The notes beneath the pieces are model-generated. The model ran no database searches. It was given only the letters and a program-made list of their open reading frames with translations, and was not told where the DNA came from. DNA of 64,000 bases from SZUA-451 sp034721895 (lineage in GTDB: Bacteria; Campylobacterota; Campylobacteria; Campylobacterales; Sulfurovaceae), in the NCBI GenBank assembly GCA_034721895.1, contig JAYEND010000001.1, positions 1-64,000 on the forward strand, in the 5' to 3' direction. Below are positions 17,113 to 26,099 of this stretch, piece after piece; the stretch's first letter is position 1; every line of letters starts with the position of its first letter. The position numbers and the translations under genes are program-made.

Positions 17113-18930
17113 ATGCAAAAAATCAAAAATATCGCCGTAATCGCACACGTCGACCACGGTAAAACCACACTCGTTGATGAACTTCTCCAGCAGAGCGGGA
17201 CATTCGCTGCTCACCAGGAAGTCGAAGAGAGAGCGATGGACAGCAATGATATCGAGAAAGAGAGGGGGATCACGATCCTTTCTAAAAATACTGCCATTAC
17301 TTATGGCGATTACAAGATCAACATTATCGATACCCCGGGCCACGCTGATTTCGGCGGGGAAGTTGAACGGGTCTTGAAGATGGTTGATGGCGTACTGCTT
17401 CTTGTCGATGCGCAGGAAGGGGTTATGCCTCAGACCAAATTCGTATTGAAAAAAGCGATTGAGCTTGGGCTTATACCTGTTGTCGTGATCAACAAGATCG
17501 ACAAAGATGCGGCAGAGCCTGACAGGGTGATGGATGAAGTCTTTGACCTGCTTGTTGCACTTGACGCAAGTGAAGAGCAGCTTGACTTCCCGGTCCTTTA
17601 TGCGGCAGCAAGAGATGGCTATGCGAAGTGGGAGATGGAAGATGAAAACAAGGATATGACGCCGCTCTTTGAAGCCATTTTGGAAAAAGTACCTTCTCCG
17701 GAAGGTTCAGCAGACAATGACACGCAGGCACAGGTCTTTACACTGGACAATGATAGCTTCGTAGGTCGTATCGGTATCACCCGTATCTTTAACGGTAAAG
17801 TCAGAAAAGGTGATGAGTATATCCTTGTAAAAGCTTCAGGGGAAAAGACCAAGAGCCGTGTTTCCAAACTGATCGGATTTAAAGGCCTTGAGAGAATGGA
17901 TATCGAAGAGGCAGAGGCAGGCGATATCGTAGCGATCGCAGGATTTAACGATATTGATGTAGGCGATAGCGTATGTGACCCCAGTAACCCGGTAGCGCTA
18001 GACCCTATGCATGTTGAAGAGCCGACACTTTCTGTAATCTTCTCGGTCAATGATGGGCCTTTGGCCGGAACAGAAGGCAAGCATGTCACTTCTAACAAAA
18101 TCAGAGACAGACTTGACAAAGAGATGGAAACGAATATCGCCATGCGCATGGAGCCTATGGGTGATGCATCCTTTAAGGTCTCCGGCCGCGGTGAGCTTCA
18201 AATCGGCATTTTGGCTGAAAATATGAGAAGAGAAGGATTTGAATTTCTTCTTGCGCGTCCCGAGGTCGTCATCAGGGAAGAAGAGGGTGTCCGCATGGAA
18301 CCTTTCGAACATCTTGTGGTTGATGTTCCTGAAGAGTTCCAGGGAGTTGCGATCGAAAAACTCGGAAAGCGGAAGGCAGAGATGACTTCACTGATCCCTA
18401 TGCCTGATGGCACAGTCCGAATCGAATTTGAAATTCCTGCACGTGGGCTTATCGGATTTAGAAATGAGTTCCTGACCGATACCAAAGGTGAAGGCATCAT
18501 GAATCACTCTTACCTTGAATATAGACCCTATTCCGGTACAGTTGAAAGCCGTACACCGGGTGCACTTGTATCCATGGATAATGGTGAAGCAGTAGCCTTC
18601 TCTATCTTTAACCTTCAATCCAGAGGGACAATGTTCATCAAACCACAGGACAAAGTCTATAGTGGAATGGTCATCGGTGAATCTTCCAGGCCGGGAGACC
18701 TCGATGTTAATCCCCTCAAGGGAAAGCAGCTCACCAACATGCGAACCTCCGGCGCAGATGATGCGATCAAACTTGTTCCACCCAGACCGATCTCTCTCGA
18801 ATCTGCCATGGAGTGGATCGAAGATGATGAATTGGTAGAGATTACACCCATTTCTATCAGAATCCGTAAAAAATCACTCGATCCTATAGTCAGAAAAAGA
18901 GCCGCAAGAGATAAGAAAAACGCGAAGTAG
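17113..18930 (+). CDS. typA: Translational GTPase TypA/BipA
   Basis: A 605-residue ribosome-associated GTPase of normal length that aids 50S assembly and stress adaptation. G1 is AHVDHGKTTLVD (about 10-21), the switch I region is ERGITILSKN, G3 is DTPGHADFGGEVERVL and G4 is NKID. EF-G-like domains III and V follow, then the BipA-specific C-terminal domain (FIKPQDKVYSGMVIGESSR; NMRTSGADDAIKLV). ATG 17113 is preceded by AGGAAATTTCC. Confidence 0.96.
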   Translation: MQKIKNIAVIAHVDHGKTTLVDELLQQSGTFAAHQEVEERAMDSNDIEKERGITILSKNTAITYGDYKINIIDTPGHADFGGEVERVLKMVDGVLLLVDAQEGVMPQTKFVLKKAIELGLIPVVVINKIDKDAAEPDRVMDEVFDLLVALDASEEQLDFPVLYAAARDGYAKWEMEDENKDMTPLFEAILEKVPSPEGSADNDTQAQVFTLDNDSFVGRIGITRIFNGKVRKGDEYILVKASGEKTKSRVSKLIGFKGLERMDIEEAEAGDIVAIAGFNDIDVGDSVCDPSNPVALDPMHVEEPTLSVIFSVNDGPLAGTEGKHVTSNKIRDRLDKEMETNIAMRMEPMGDASFKVSGRGELQIGILAENMRREGFEFLLARPEVVIREEEGVRMEPFEHLVVDVPEEFQGVAIEKLGKRKAEMTSLIPMPDGTVRIEFEIPARGLIGFRNEFLTDTKGEGIMNHSYLEYRPYSGTVESRTPGALVSMDNGEAVAFSIFNLQSRGTMFIKPQDKVYSGMVIGESSRPGDLDVNPLKGKQLTNMRTSGADDAIKLVPPRPISLESAMEWIEDDELVEITPISIRIRKKSLDPIVRKRAARDKKNAK

Positions 18931-18948
18931 GAACGCGAAAGCACGTTG

Positions 18949-19222
18949 AAGCGCTGAGCAATGAGCGTTGAGAAAGAAGCGGGTGTAGTCCCGCAAAAAA
19001 CGCAAACATGCTTTATTGGACTAAAAGTCCAATCCCCTTTTTTCGGGACTTTATCGGAGTGTATACCCGTGGGTGCATTCCTGCAAAAAATATCAAACAA
19101 TTGATGCATCATTTCCATAGGTTTGGCCCCGCCAAACGCCGCAGCCAGATCAAAGCCAAAGAGTACCGTCAATATCTGTAAAAACTTCCAAAACTACAGA
19201 TCTCAACGCTCATCGCTGAATG
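18949..19222. repeat. Imperfect inverted repeat enclosing a small ORF
   Basis: The gap between typA and the convergent L,D-transpeptidase carries an imperfect inverted repeat of about 24 bp. The left copy is near 18952-18975 (GCTGAGCAATGAGCGTTGAG) and its approximate complement is near 19202-19225, overlapping the last codons of the transpeptidase gene. The left copy shows a weak 7-bp period (TGAGCAA TGAGCGT TGAGAAA) like the array at 51961. A small GCGGG...CCCGC hairpin lies at about 18979-18994. Confidence 0.4.
19008..19181 (+). CDS. Possible 57-residue basic protein
   Basis: An open frame MLYWTKSPIPFFRDFIGVY...KEYRQYL of 57 codons, rich in Arg/Lys/His (HHFHRFGPAKRRSQIKAKEY). Its composition looks more like a protein than random sequence, and it fills the convergent gap between typA and the L,D-transpeptidase inside an imperfect inverted repeat. 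There is no good ribosome binding site, and I recognise no family. It may be a fossil of a larger gene or part of a small mobile element. Confidence 0.25.
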   Translation: MLYWTKSPIPFFRDFIGVYTRGCIPAKNIKQLMHHFHRFGPAKRRSQIKAKEYRQYL

Positions 19223-19223
19223 C

Positions 19224-20882
19224 TTAATACCGTCTCCGATACTTCAGCTGCATCTTGTCATAGCTATAGATATCATTACGGATCTGCAAAACACCATCCG
19301 GGTCGACCCATGCTGTCAGGTAAACGACATCGACAGGAACCTGCTCTTCGAGCTGATGATAAGTCTGCTTTTTACCTTTGAGAATATTTGTTGCCTGTTC
19401 ATAGTCAACACTTGAGCTGAAAGTTGAAAATGTCTGCATAAGTTCTCTTGGTTTCTCCAAACGTATACATCCGTGACTGTAGGCCCGAACATTACGGTTA
19501 AAGAGATGTTTTGTCGGCGTATCATGCATATAGACCGAAAATTTGTTCGGGAAGAGAAACTTCACTTTTCCCAGTGCATTTCCATTTCCGGGAACCTGTG
19601 CAAACCGGTACGGTACTGATTTACTGTAGCGGTATTGGCTCCAGTTCACAGAACTGGCGGAAACCTTCTGTGCATCCGGCCCCCATCCGTTACGGATCTC
19701 AATATTCTGCTTATTCATGGCATTTGAATTACGCAGCAGTTTAGGGATCATCTCTTTTTGGATAATGCTTGTTGGGACATTCCAGTAGGGATTAAGGACA
19801 ATGGTTTTGACTGAATTGCTGAAGATCGGTGTCGGGTGCTTTTTACTTCCCGTGATCACCTTCATCGTCTGTCTCACTTTCCCATTCTCGAAAAAGTAGA
19901 GTCTGAAAGCAGGGATGTTGATCATAATATGCCGTCCGCTGTCATAACGCTTCATCATCTTCATGCGGTCAAGATTGAGTTGCATCTTGACCATAATCTC
20001 TCCGAGACTCTGACGCAGGAAAGCGCTGGTACCGCTGCCGATCACACCGTCCGCTTTCAGCCCATGACGTTTCTGAAATCGCTTGACAGCATCAACCAGG
20101 CAACCGTCATAAGCCAGAGAAGAGCTGGCCGGACACCCTATCAAATCACCACTCAGATAGAGGCGTTTACGGATCAAAGGTATGACTTTATAGCTATTCC
20201 CCGGTTCGAGTTTATTAAAGCTTGGAATAGCAGGCCAGCCTCCTCTGGAGGCCATCTTGCTGTACTCATACAGTTTCTTCTGCAGGTTGATGTAAAGTTT
20301 CGTATGTGGCGTCACTGCATCAAAATAACTATCAAGATGCCCATTGGCAATAATCGTACGCAAGAGAGAATAGGTGGTATATTGAGGATAAATCTCCCAG
20401 TCGGCATAGACATCATGAAGGCCTGCCTGCCTCTTGAAAAGTATTTTAAAATGATCCCAATGGATCAGTCCATAAATCGTGTAGTTGGCGTAATCCCTAT
20501 AGAGCTTACTCATCTTAAATTCCAAACTAACCTGCTTGGACATCGACGGTTTACCACCAAAAACCGATGATGGATGCTTGTTCAGTTTTTTATAATTACT
20601 GTAAAATTTGGTATTATGGTCTACCATAGGATCCGAACCGACTTTTTTCAACAACTGCTTACCCAGGCTTGTCAACCCATTCTGGGTAACCCAGATCGGA
20701 TGGTTGCCGGTGACTTGGTAAATCTTCCGAAGAGAGCTGTCTTCGGGCTGTGACTTGAGTACTTTGGTGATGATCGCTGTCGCAGAACTGTCAAAGCTGC
20801 TGCCCGGATTAGCCGAAAGAGGAGAGGTAAATACTCCTGCAACAAGCAACATTGCTACTATAAAGATTTTGATTTGTTTCAT
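19224..20882 (-). CDS. L,D-transpeptidase (YcbB/LdtD-like)
   Basis: A 552-residue secreted peptidoglycan cross-linking enzyme making 3-3 bonds between stem peptides. It has a signal peptide (IFIVAMLLVAGVFTSPLSA), a scaffold domain, a peptidoglycan-binding domain (DGCLVDAVKRFQKRHGLKADGVIG, about 265-290) and a YkuD catalytic domain. The active-site motif YSHGCIRLEKP (about 470) holds the nucleophilic Cys and its His. Domain order and length are those of the YcbB group. ATG 20882 is the only reasonable start. Confidence 0.9.
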   Translation of the reverse strand: MKQIKIFIVAMLLVAGVFTSPLSANPGSSFDSSATAIITKVLKSQPEDSSLRKIYQVTGNHPIWVTQNGLTSLGKQLLKKVGSDPMVDHNTKFYSNYKKLNKHPSSVFGGKPSMSKQVSLEFKMSKLYRDYANYTIYGLIHWDHFKILFKRQAGLHDVYADWEIYPQYTTYSLLRTIIANGHLDSYFDAVTPHTKLYINLQKKLYEYSKMASRGGWPAIPSFNKLEPGNSYKVIPLIRKRLYLSGDLIGCPASSSLAYDGCLVDAVKRFQKRHGLKADGVIGSGTSAFLRQSLGEIMVKMQLNLDRMKMMKRYDSGRHIMINIPAFRLYFFENGKVRQTMKVITGSKKHPTPIFSNSVKTIVLNPYWNVPTSIIQKEMIPKLLRNSNAMNKQNIEIRNGWGPDAQKVSASSVNWSQYRYSKSVPYRFAQVPGNGNALGKVKFLFPNKFSVYMHDTPTKHLFNRNVRAYSHGCIRLEKPRELMQTFSTFSSSVDYEQATNILKGKKQTYHQLEEQVPVDVVYLTAWVDPDGVLQIRNDIYSYDKMQLKYRRRY

Positions 20883-20970
20883 AATGATATGTCTTCCTGT
20901 CCAAAGAAAATATTTTGCTTATTATATCGAAACTTTGGAGAAATTCACTTTTTGGTACTGAACTACCGAA

Positions 20971-21198
20971 CTACCCTATTTTCACCACTTCTATCTTGCT
21001 TGCTTCATCTGCCCTCAGGGCGATCAACGTGGAACCTATCTCTATCTCCATGGTTTGTTTTGCCAAAGAACATCCCTTGACAAGAAGCTCTTCGCCCGGC
21101 AGGATGCCAAAAGAGCTGAAGCGATCCCGAAGTGCCTTATCGGCAAGTAATTTAATCACTTCTGCCCGATCGCCTTTGCGTAATTCACTCAATAACAT
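20971..21198 (-). CDS. feoA: Ferrous iron transport protein FeoA
   Basis: A 75-residue SH3-like protein that assists FeoB at the cytoplasmic face. The core (LRKGDRAEVIKLLADKALRDRFSSFGILPGEELLV) and the final EASKIEVVKIG fit FeoA, with the usual LxxMGI region reading FSSFGI. AGGAGAAAATA precedes ATG 21198. It follows feoB by 9 bp on the same strand; many genomes have the order feoA-feoB instead. Confidence 0.88.
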   Translation of the reverse strand: MLLSELRKGDRAEVIKLLADKALRDRFSSFGILPGEELLVKGCSLAKQTMEIEIGSTLIALRADEASKIEVVKIG

Positions 21199-21207
21199 TA
21201 TTTTCTC

Positions 21208-23325
21208 CTAAACAATTAATAGTGTTACACGGTAAGCGATAAAACTCAAAATCCATGCCGTCGTCGTTGTGAAGAGGAAGAGGTAAGCCAGATACTTCCA
21301 ACCGCCTGCCTCTTTGGCAAAGACCATCGATGCCGCAAAGCACGGCAGATAGATCATGACAAATACAATAAAGGCTATGGCTGAAGCAAAAGGTATATTT
21401 GCTTTAATCTGTGCAATAAGCCCCTCATTTTCTTCATCTACTTCATCCCCAAGAGCATAGAGTACTCCAAGCGTAGAAACCACCACCTCTTTGGCTGCCA
21501 GTCCAGCCTCCAGTGCCACACTCATCCGCCAGTCAAATCCGAGTGGTTCAAAAAATGGTTCTGAGGCATGACCGATCTTTCCCAGGTAACTCTGTTCCAG
21601 AAGCTGCAATGACAATTCATTTTCAAGCTCTCCCTTGGCCTCATCATTTACAGCCTGCTCGATCTTGGCCTGATAACTCTCTTCCAGTGCAGGATATTTG
21701 GGATAATTGCTGGCAAACCAGATAAGCACTGATGCCATCAGAATAAAGGTACCGGCTTTTTTCATATAACTTTTTGCCTGTCCATAAACAGTGTGCCAAA
21801 TCAATTTGAATGATGGCATACGATATTTCGGCATCTCCATAACAAAAGGCTCATCCTCGCCTTTGAAAACAAATACTTTCAGTACTTTTGCGGCGAACAA
21901 TCCCAGGAGGGCACCGGAGATATAGATGACAAAGAGGATATTTCCTGCTTGTTCTTGTGGGAAGAATGCCCCGGCAAACAATACATAAATAGGCAATTTG
22001 GCTCCGCAACTCATAAATCCGATAATGAAGAGTGTGATCAGCCTGTCTTTCTCATTTTTGAGGGTTCTTGCCGCCATGTAGGCAGGCACAGAACAGCCGA
22101 ACCCTGTAACCAACGGGATAAAACTCTTACCATGCAAGCCAAACTTATGGAAAAAACCATCCAGCAGGAATGCCACACGACTCATATACCCCGTCGTCTC
22201 CAGCAAAGCAATGCCGATAAAGAGGATGATGATATTGGGCAGAAACATCACGACAGCACCGATACCTGCTATCATTCCATCTGCGACAAGAGAGCCCAGT
22301 TCACTCTCTCCCAGAACAGCCTTGACCTGATCCCCAAGCCATCCAAAGGCAATATCGATGTAATCCATCGGAATTGCGCCCAGCTCAAAGGTAAGCTGAA
22401 AAAGTGCCCACATAAAAAAGAGGAAAAGAGGGATTCCCAAAAATTTGTTGATCAAAAGATTATCTATCTTTTGTGTCATATTTTTCGCACGCATGGATTT
22501 GATAGACATTACCTCCATCTTTGCACCTTTTGCAAAGGCAAAATGCTCATCAGCAAATATTTGATCGAGATCTTTTGTACCGTTATGTAAATAGAGATGG
22601 TTTAACGCTTCTCTGATAATGGGTAATAGCTCTATCCATATCGGCTCATCATGCATCTGTTTATACGTGTCCACATCTTCCTGCAAAAGTTTTACAGCAA
22701 GTTGACGGTAAGGGATGGTGCTTTGATACTTTTTCTCTCTTAAAAATGTGGTAATTTCATCAATTTCTTCTTCTATAGGATCGCTATAGACTACTTTTGC
22801 GGAAGTCTCTTCTTGTTCGTAAACCTCAATAATTGCACTTTTAAGCTCATCTATCCCCCGCTTTTGCGAAGCACTTGTCTTGATACAGGGAACCCCCAGG
22901 ATCTTGGTCAACTGCTTCTCATCGATCTCAATGCCCTCTTTTTCAGCTTCATCGATCATATTGAGTGCAACGATCACCTTCTTGCCTGTTTCAAGTATCT
23001 GTGTCGTAAAGAGAAGATTCCTCTGCAAGTTGGTCGCATCGACCACGTTGACGATCACATCATACTCATCACTTTTCAAAAAGCTCTTGGTCACTTTCTC
23101 TTCGATCGTATACTCTGTCAGCGAATAGGCACCCGGGAGGTCTATGATATGGACTTCATAATCCTTGCATGTCACTTCATCGCAGATATTGAATTCAACT
23201 TCTGTTTTATCCACAGTAACGCCTGAAAAGTTACCCACTTTGAGTTTTGCATCCGAAATAGCATTGATCAATGAACTTTTACCGACATTGGGTTGTCCGG
23301 CCAGTGCTATGGCGATTTTTTCCAC
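21208..23325 (-). CDS. feoB: Ferrous iron transporter FeoB
   Basis: About 705 residues. The N-terminal G domain shows G1 GQPNVGKSSLINA (about 9-21), G3 DLPGAYSLTEY, G4 LNMIDEAEKEG and a GDI-like helical region. The membrane part has two Gate regions (VTGFGCSVPAYMAARTL; FMSCGAKLPIYVLF) and about ten helices. It imports Fe(II) across the inner membrane. A GTG start at 23325 is preferred because AAGGA lies at proper spacing; TTG 23331 is too close. A Fur box precedes the gene. Confidence 0.95.
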   Translation of the reverse strand: MEKIAIALAGQPNVGKSSLINAISDAKLKVGNFSGVTVDKTEVEFNICDEVTCKDYEVHIIDLPGAYSLTEYTIEEKVTKSFLKSDEYDVIVNVVDATNLQRNLLFTTQILETGKKVIVALNMIDEAEKEGIEIDEKQLTKILGVPCIKTSASQKRGIDELKSAIIEVYEQEETSAKVVYSDPIEEEIDEITTFLREKKYQSTIPYRQLAVKLLQEDVDTYKQMHDEPIWIELLPIIREALNHLYLHNGTKDLDQIFADEHFAFAKGAKMEVMSIKSMRAKNMTQKIDNLLINKFLGIPLFLFFMWALFQLTFELGAIPMDYIDIAFGWLGDQVKAVLGESELGSLVADGMIAGIGAVVMFLPNIIILFIGIALLETTGYMSRVAFLLDGFFHKFGLHGKSFIPLVTGFGCSVPAYMAARTLKNEKDRLITLFIIGFMSCGAKLPIYVLFAGAFFPQEQAGNILFVIYISGALLGLFAAKVLKVFVFKGEDEPFVMEMPKYRMPSFKLIWHTVYGQAKSYMKKAGTFILMASVLIWFASNYPKYPALEESYQAKIEQAVNDEAKGELENELSLQLLEQSYLGKIGHASEPFFEPLGFDWRMSVALEAGLAAKEVVVSTLGVLYALGDEVDEENEGLIAQIKANIPFASAIAFIVFVMIYLPCFAASMVFAKEAGGWKYLAYLFLFTTTTAWILSFIAYRVTLLIV

Positions 23326-23356
23326 AAACAATCCTTATGGTTCAAAATAGTAAAAT

Positions 23357-23369
23357 GATAATTATTATC
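23357..23369. promoter_or_regulatory. Fur box upstream of feoBA
   Basis: GATAATTATTATC is a perfect 6-1-6 palindrome identical in form to the core of the Fur box, located 32 bp before the feoB start on the minus strand. It predicts iron-dependent repression of feoBA. Confidence 0.75.
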
Positions 23370-23451
23370 GATTTACTTTCTTGTGCGGAGTATAATACTT
23401 CTTTGCTTAATTACCATTTAAAATGAGAGTCACTATTGAAATATGGCAGCT

Positions 23452-24528
23452 CTACACAAAGAGTAAAAAGGCAAAGACAACAAAGAGGATCACATGCAGA
23501 AAGCCTTCAAGTACATTTGTCTCTCCATCATTGAAGTTGACGATACTGACAAGAAGTGTCAAGACAAGCATCACGCCCTGTATCGGAGTCAACTCAAGTT
23601 CCAGCTCCATTCCTATGATCCTCGTAACAACAATGACGGCAGGAATTGTGAGCAGCACTGTAGCCAAACTCGCGCCCAGTGCTATATTGACAACTGTCTG
23701 CATGCGGTTATCCACTGCCGCACGAACTGCCGTGATCAACTCAGGTGCGGCCGAAATAACGGCTACCCCGACAGCACCGATCGCTAACGGCATACCGTAA
23801 TGTGCCAGCGTATTTCCCATGAAGACCGCCAGGATCTCCGAAAGCATACCGATCACCACTATGGAGAGAATCAAATTGATAGAGTGATACCATGCGTTGA
23901 TCTCTTCAGTATGATGGGCTTCCAGGACTTCATCACCCTCATACTTAAAGAAGTATTTGTGCGAAACGACTTGTATCCGGGTGAAGGTTACATAGAGGAG
24001 AACAAAAAGTATCACATTAAAGGTCATAAACATCGAATGGTGCGCATCTCCGACAAAGTGCGGAAGCACCATCGCAATCCCTATGGCCACCAGCAGCATA
24101 GAGAGATAGGAGTTGGAAGAGTCGACATTGTAAGGCTGCTCTCCATGTTTGATCCCGCCGATGATCGCGGCCAGCCCCAGTAAGCCATTGATATCCAGCA
24201 TGATCGCAGAGTAGATCGTATCACGCGCCAGAGTCGGGCTGTGTGCATGCGTCATCATGATAACAATGATAACGATTTCAACAACAACCGCCGATATAGT
24301 CAGGATCAGCGTGCCGTATGGCTCTCCAAACTTCTCTGCCAGCTTCTCAGCATGATATGCCACACTCAAAGCGGAATAGATAATCACAGCAAAAAGTATT
24401 GTAAAACCGATCAGGTTCCCAATCACGTTCTCTGCAAGCGTATGCTCAAAATTTCCTATGACGAAAAAAGTGATGATGGCCAAAAAAAGACTATACTCTT
24501 TGCTGAACTGTTTGAGAAGCGGGCTCAT
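23452..24528 (-). CDS. ChaA-like calcium/sodium-proton antiporter
   Basis: A 358-residue membrane protein of the CaCA superfamily with about 11 hydrophobic segments. Both alpha repeats are visible: FGEPYGTLILTISAVVVEIVII (about 68-90) and AIGAVGVAVISAAPELITAV (about 245-265), each with the conserved acidic residue (VEI; APEL). A His-rich loop (AHHTEEINAWYH) separates the halves. It would export Ca2+ or Na+ in exchange for H+. The ATG overlaps the stop of the upstream DNA-binding gene (GGATGA), suggesting cotranscription. Confidence 0.85.
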   Translation of the reverse strand: MSPLLKQFSKEYSLFLAIITFFVIGNFEHTLAENVIGNLIGFTILFAVIIYSALSVAYHAEKLAEKFGEPYGTLILTISAVVVEIVIIVIMMTHAHSPTLARDTIYSAIMLDINGLLGLAAIIGGIKHGEQPYNVDSSNSYLSMLLVAIGIAMVLPHFVGDAHHSMFMTFNVILFVLLYVTFTRIQVVSHKYFFKYEGDEVLEAHHTEEINAWYHSINLILSIVVIGMLSEILAVFMGNTLAHYGMPLAIGAVGVAVISAAPELITAVRAAVDNRMQTVVNIALGASLATVLLTIPAVIVVTRIIGMELELELTPIQGVMLVLTLLVSIVNFNDGETNVLEGFLHVILFVVFAFLLFV

Positions 24529-25184
24529 CCTAGAATATCCTTGAACTGCTTATTCATATTGAGTTTGAGTTTTCCTTTTTCTTTGAGGATTCTCACATCA
24601 CCCTTTTTGTAAGCTTTCTTGATCTTCCTGAGCAGCCCTTCCTGCTTTTTTGTCTTGTCAATTTTGTGCTTTTTGAAAAACTTATTGAGACTGGTCCAGT
24701 TAGCACTCCCCTGCTCAACCGTGGAAACATCAATAGGACTCTCTGTAGCCTGCATCTCCTCCTGGCGTATATGTTCGATCTGCGTTACATACATGGTGCG
24801 CATCTCATGAAATGCCTCTTTGAGTAAGTCAACTTCACCTCTCAATGTTGTTGACATCTGCTTGTTACTCTTTTTCAAATCTTTTACCGTCCCTTTAAGA
24901 ACGCTGATCGTCTCATCCTTTGCCCTCAAAAGAGTCTCATAGTCAGGGAGAGTGTTCACTTCTTTTATTGCAGCAGATTCTGCCTTAATCCTTTTGCCTT
25001 TATCCATCTCCCTGTTTTTCGGTTCGGGCTTCTCGGATGGATGACTCTTCTCATCAACCACGATGTAAAGCTTTCCGTCAACACTTTTTGACTGAAGAAT
25101 GCCTCTCTTGATCTTGGCGTAAACTGCCTGCCTGGAGATACCCAGCTCCTGTGCATATTCCACGGGCTTGATCAATTTTTCCAC
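24525..25184 (-). CDS. HTH and coiled-coil regulator, DUF3972-like
   Basis: A 219-residue protein with a GTG start (25184) preceded by AAGGTGG. The N-terminus KPVEYAQELGISRQAVYAKIKRGIL is a MerR/excisionase-like helix-turn-helix, followed by a charged linker, a coiled coil (about 85-140: RAKDETISVLKGTVKDLKKSNK) and a basic C-terminus (FFKKHKIDKTKKQEGLLRKIKKAYKKGD). It resembles the DUF3972 proteins of Campylobacterota. DNA binding is likely; the target is unknown. It shares an operon with the ChaA-like antiporter. Confidence 0.68.
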   Translation of the reverse strand: MEKLIKPVEYAQELGISRQAVYAKIKRGILQSKSVDGKLYIVVDEKSHPSEKPEPKNREMDKGKRIKAESAAIKEVNTLPDYETLLRAKDETISVLKGTVKDLKKSNKQMSTTLRGEVDLLKEAFHEMRTMYVTQIEHIRQEEMQATESPIDVSTVEQGSANWTSLNKFFKKHKIDKTKKQEGLLRKIKKAYKKGDVRILKEKGKLKLNMNKQFKDILG

Positions 25185-25209
25185 GTTGCCACCTTACTTA
25201 GGGCCTTTA

Positions 25210-25220
25210 GGGCACCTCTA
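25210..25220 (-). promoter_or_regulatory. Copy of recurrent GGTGCC motif
   Basis: TAGAGGTGCCC on the minus strand, 26 bp before the DUF3972-like start. It belongs to the motif family found also at 27093, 30369 and 50018, but no -10 lies 17 bp beyond it, so function here is uncertain. Confidence 0.35.
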
Positions 25221-25322
25221 TTTTGTCAATCATAACATAATTTATTGAAAAACTGAGCAAAATCTATTTCAGGTTTACACTCTGTGCTATAATGCTTGAC
25301 GAAAATTAACAAAAGTGATACG

Positions 25323-26099
25323 ATGAAATACCTGATAGGAGCCATACTTATCATGCTGACATTGGCAATTATGATGAGAGAGTCAGCACCTCCCGTACAG
25401 CAGCTTGCGCCCAGTGACAGGATCCTTGCCTTCGGGGACAGTATCACCTTTGGGTATGGTGTCAACCCGTCAGAGAGCTATCCGGCAATCTTGTCACAGC
25501 TTTCCGGACACTCTGTTGTCAACGCAGGAGTACCGGGAGAAACTTCAGCCCAGGGACTCAAGCGACTCCCCTCAGTATTGAAAAAAAACCAAGTAGAATT
25601 AATGATCCTCTGCTTTGGCGGCAATGACATAGTTCAGGGGAAATCACGAGAAACGCTTCAGAAAAACCTCATTGCCATGATCAGAATGGCAAAAAGCAAA
25701 GGGATGCAGGTTCTTCTGATCGGCGTACCGGATATTACACTTATCGGATTGTCAGCACTCTCTCTTTACAAGGAAATCGCCAAAGAAGAAAACATACCAT
25801 TGCTTGATTCACTACTCGAAGAGATATTGAGCGATTCTTCACTCAAAAGTGACCGCATCCACCCCAATGCCCGGGGATACAGGATGATGGCGGAAAAAAT
25901 ATATCAGGCCATGAAAGGAGTACCAGATGCTCTAGGAGTCTGGAGAGCTCTTAGGAGCCTCTATTCCGGTCAAGTTCTGCAAGCAACGCCTGGACACAAT
26001 GCTCAATCATTGTGTAAACATGATCAAAGCCTTCAAAACCTTCAAAGAAGTACGGATCGGGAACATCTTCTCCTCCTGCACCAAAATCTCCGAGCTTGA
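25323..26099 (+). CDS. GDSL/SGNH esterase (arylesterase, TesA-like)
   Basis: About 258 residues. A signal or anchor helix (MKYLIGAILIMLTLAIMM) precedes SGNH block I FGDSITFGYG, block II VNAGVPGETS, block III GGNDI and block V DRIHPNARGYRMMAEKI, giving the Ser-Asp-His triad of TesA-like lipases. A family-typical protein would end soon after AEKIYQAMKG (about residue 200). Here the frame runs on for about 55 odd residues that read antisense through the LMW phosphatase gene; another frame has a stop at about 25933, so a frameshift or lost stop is likely. Start ATG 25323 lacks a strong RBS, but TATAAT lies about 30 bp upstream. Confidence 0.82.
   Translation: MKYLIGAILIMLTLAIMMRESAPPVQQLAPSDRILAFGDSITFGYGVNPSESYPAILSQLSGHSVVNAGVPGETSAQGLKRLPSVLKKNQVELMILCFGGNDIVQGKSRETLQKNLIAMIRMAKSKGMQVLLIGVPDITLIGLSALSLYKEIAKEENIPLLDSLLEEILSDSSLKSDRIHPNARGYRMMAEKIYQAMKGVPDALGVWRALRSLYSGQVLQATPGHNAQSLCKHDQSLQNLQRSTDREHLLLLHQNLRA

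Noticed and set aside
19836..20570. 244-codon plus-strand ORF antisense to the L,D-transpeptidase
   Set aside because: The minus-strand gene has signal peptide and catalytic motifs; the antisense frame matches no family.
21949..22590. 213-codon plus-strand ORF antisense to feoB
   Set aside because: Cys/His/Gln-rich antisense shadow of FeoB membrane helices.
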